Below, one piece after another: positions 6,328 through 7,109 of a DNA stretch of 7,109 bases (its first letter is position 1; the number at the start of each line of letters is the position of its first letter). The position numbers and the translations under genes were made by a program. The stretch covers positions 1 to 7,109 of the forward strand of contig CAMWLD010000115.1 of the NCBI GenBank assembly GCA_947175005.1, in the 5' to 3' direction. Source of the stretch: an uncultured Ruminococcus sp. (GTDB lineage Bacteria; Bacillota; Clostridia; Oscillospirales; Ruminococcaceae). The notes beneath the pieces were generated by a model. It was not told the DNA's origin. It was given only the letters and a program-made list of their open reading frames with translations, and did not search any database.

Positions 6328-6912
6328 ATGAATTGGAATAATATAAAATTTTGCACATCATTCGGCGAGTACAGTCAGATACCGCCCCCCGAAAGGCTTG
6401 AGATAGCCTTTTCGGGGAGGTCGAATGTGGGAAAATCCTCTCTTATAAATAAGATTGCGAACAGGAAAAATCTTGCAAGAGTTTCCTCATCACCGGGAAA
6501 GACTGCTACCATTAACTTTTACGAGGCGGAAAATATATATCTGGTCGACCTGCCCGGCTACGGCTTTGCAAAGGTATCAAAGTCGGATAAACAAAGGTGG
6601 TCAAAGCTTATCGGCGGTTATCTTGGCGGAGGCAGGGATCTGGGGCTGATCTTTCAGCTGATCGACTACCGTCACCCTCCCACAGCGGACGATCTGCAAA
6701 TGATAAACGCTCTTATTGACGGAGAGATTCCCTTTGCCATAGTTTTCACCAAATCGGATAAGCTTTCCGCAAGGGAGCGTGCGGAGAGGATGAATGGCTT
6801 TGCCGGGGAAATTCCCTGCTTTGACCAAATAAAATGCGTGGAATTTTCCGCCGTTACCGGGGAAGGAGCAGAGGAGATAAGGGAGATCATTCGTGAGCTT
6901 TCGGAGGAATGA
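6328..6912 (+). CDS. engB: Ribosome-assembly GTPase EngB/YsxC (YihA family)
   Basis: This small cytosolic TRAFAC-class GTPase is needed for late assembly of the large ribosomal subunit in Bacillus and E. coli. It has 194 residues, the normal length, from the ATG at 6328 with CAGGAG about 11 nt upstream. The GTPase motifs are in order: G1 GRSNVGKS (30-37), G2 region with Thr59 in SSPGKTATIN, G3 DLPGYG (74-79), G4 TKSD (141-144), and G5 SAVTGEG (174-180). DYRHPPTADD (113-122) and GYGFAKV after G3 are EngB hallmarks that separate it from Era and EngA. It lies 62 nt downstream of lon on the same strand with no T-rich terminator between, so co-transcription from the lon promoter is likely. lon-ysxC adjacency is familiar from Bacillus. 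No residue looks missing. Confidence 0.95.
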   Translation: MNWNNIKFCTSFGEYSQIPPPERLEIAFSGRSNVGKSSLINKIANRKNLARVSSSPGKTATINFYEAENIYLVDLPGYGFAKVSKSDKQRWSKLIGGYLGGGRDLGLIFQLIDYRHPPTADDLQMINALIDGEIPFAIVFTKSDKLSARERAERMNGFAGEIPCFDQIKCVEFSAVTGEGAEEIREIIRELSEE

Positions 6913-6942
6913 TACTCTTAAATGTATGTTAAAATTTATTCT

Positions 6943-6987
6943 GCGGCATTGTGCCGCTTATATCGGGCATTTTCCCATTGGGAAAAT
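6943..6987 (+). other. Two short hairpins in the engB-lysA gap, without a T-run
   Basis: GCGGCA (6943-6948) pairs with TGCCGC (6952-6957) around TTG. ATTTTCCC (6969-6976) pairs with GGGAAAAT (6980-6987) around ATT. Neither is followed by a plus-strand T-run, so they are poor intrinsic terminators. The second overlaps the -35 box of a candidate lysA promoter and could be an operator-like inverted repeat. Confidence 0.4.
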
Positions 6988-7006
6988 TTGAAAAAACGAG
7001 TAAAAT
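6978..7006 (+). promoter_or_regulatory. Candidate promoter for lysA
   Basis: TTGGGA (6978-6983, 4 of 6 to consensus) and TAAAAT (7001-7006, 5 of 6) are separated by 17 nt, 35 nt before the ATG at 7042. There is no TGn extension, unlike the other promoters in this window, so it is the weakest promoter call here. lysA could instead depend on read-through from engB. Confidence 0.35.
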
Positions 7007-7041
7007 CAACCATAGATTAAAATAGTCAGGAGTTTTGAAAA

Positions 7042-7109
7042 ATGTTTGTATCGGAAAATTTAAGTGTAAATGAAAACGGAAATCTTGCCATAGGCGGAGT
7101 GGATACCAC
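7042..7109 (+). CDS. lysA: Probable diaminopimelate decarboxylase, N-terminal fragment
   Basis: Only 22 codons and two bases lie in the window, from the ATG at 7042 with AGGAG (7028-7032) 9 nt upstream. The visible start MFVSENLSV, then NLAIGGVDT, resembles from memory the beginning of Clostridia LysA proteins. There the IGG-DT stretch leads into the first strand of the barrel domain, before the PLP-binding lysine. LysA decarboxylates meso-diaminopimelate to L-lysine. No catalytic residue is visible, so the assignment rests on N-terminal resemblance alone. It follows engB by 129 nt on the same strand. Confidence 0.65.
   Translation, partial: MFVSENLSVNENGNLAIGGVDT

Noticed and set aside
6318..6347. 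TTGACA-N18-TATAAA promoter-like pair across the engB start
   Set aside because: Any transcript would begin inside engB without its start codon, and the next in-frame ATG (Met125) lies after G1-G3. Probably chance in an AT-rich stretch.
6943..6957. Hairpin GCGGCA/TGCCGC as the engB terminator
   Set aside because: Only a 6-bp stem, followed by TTATATCGGG rather than a T-run, so it is not called a terminator.
1..7109. CRISPR arrays, tRNA or rRNA genes, insertion sequences
   Set aside because: No regularly spaced repeats, cloverleaf or rRNA-like sequence, transposase motifs or terminal repeats were seen on reading through the window.

Overview
The window looks like chromosome from a low-to-moderate GC Firmicute of class Clostridia, most likely the Ruminococcus/Oscillospiraceae area. 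The evidence is strong AGGAGG-type ribosome sites, sigma-A promoters with TGn extended -10 boxes, the lon-engB(ysxC) gene pair, and Clostridia-like PyrB and LysA sequences. The placement is inferred from sequence feel; no database was searched.

Left part (1-2136, minus strand, accessory in character): a secreted von Willebrand A (vWA) domain protein runs off the left edge. Upstream of it lie two small tandem paralogous zinc-ribbon proteins of unknown function. Each of the three has a recognisable promoter. The two zinc-ribbon promoters carry nearly the same 22-bp palindrome over the -35 box, so a common repressor is likely. The vWA gene changes sharply in base composition at its first domain boundary.

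Middle (2137-3555): divergent promoters, then pyrB (aspartate carbamoyltransferase) on the plus strand. This PyrB has a C-terminal four-cysteine zinc module of the kind found in the regulatory chain PyrI, fused without PyrI's nucleotide-binding domain. A probable terminator follows.

Right part (3556-7109, plus strand, core genes): an extended -10 promoter, then a roughly 160-nt GC-rich structured leader, then lon (ATP-dependent protease), engB (ribosome-assembly GTPase), and the first 22 codons of a gene resembling lysA (diaminopimelate decarboxylase). lon and engB are probably co-transcribed; lysA may have its own promoter.

The most unusual signals are the lon leader and the zinc-ribbon pair. 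The lon leader is a compact three-way-junction fold with a second, mutually exclusive set of pairings and a possible anti-Shine-Dalgarno. The zinc-ribbon pair comes with its duplicated promoter-operator. Neither matches a system I can name.
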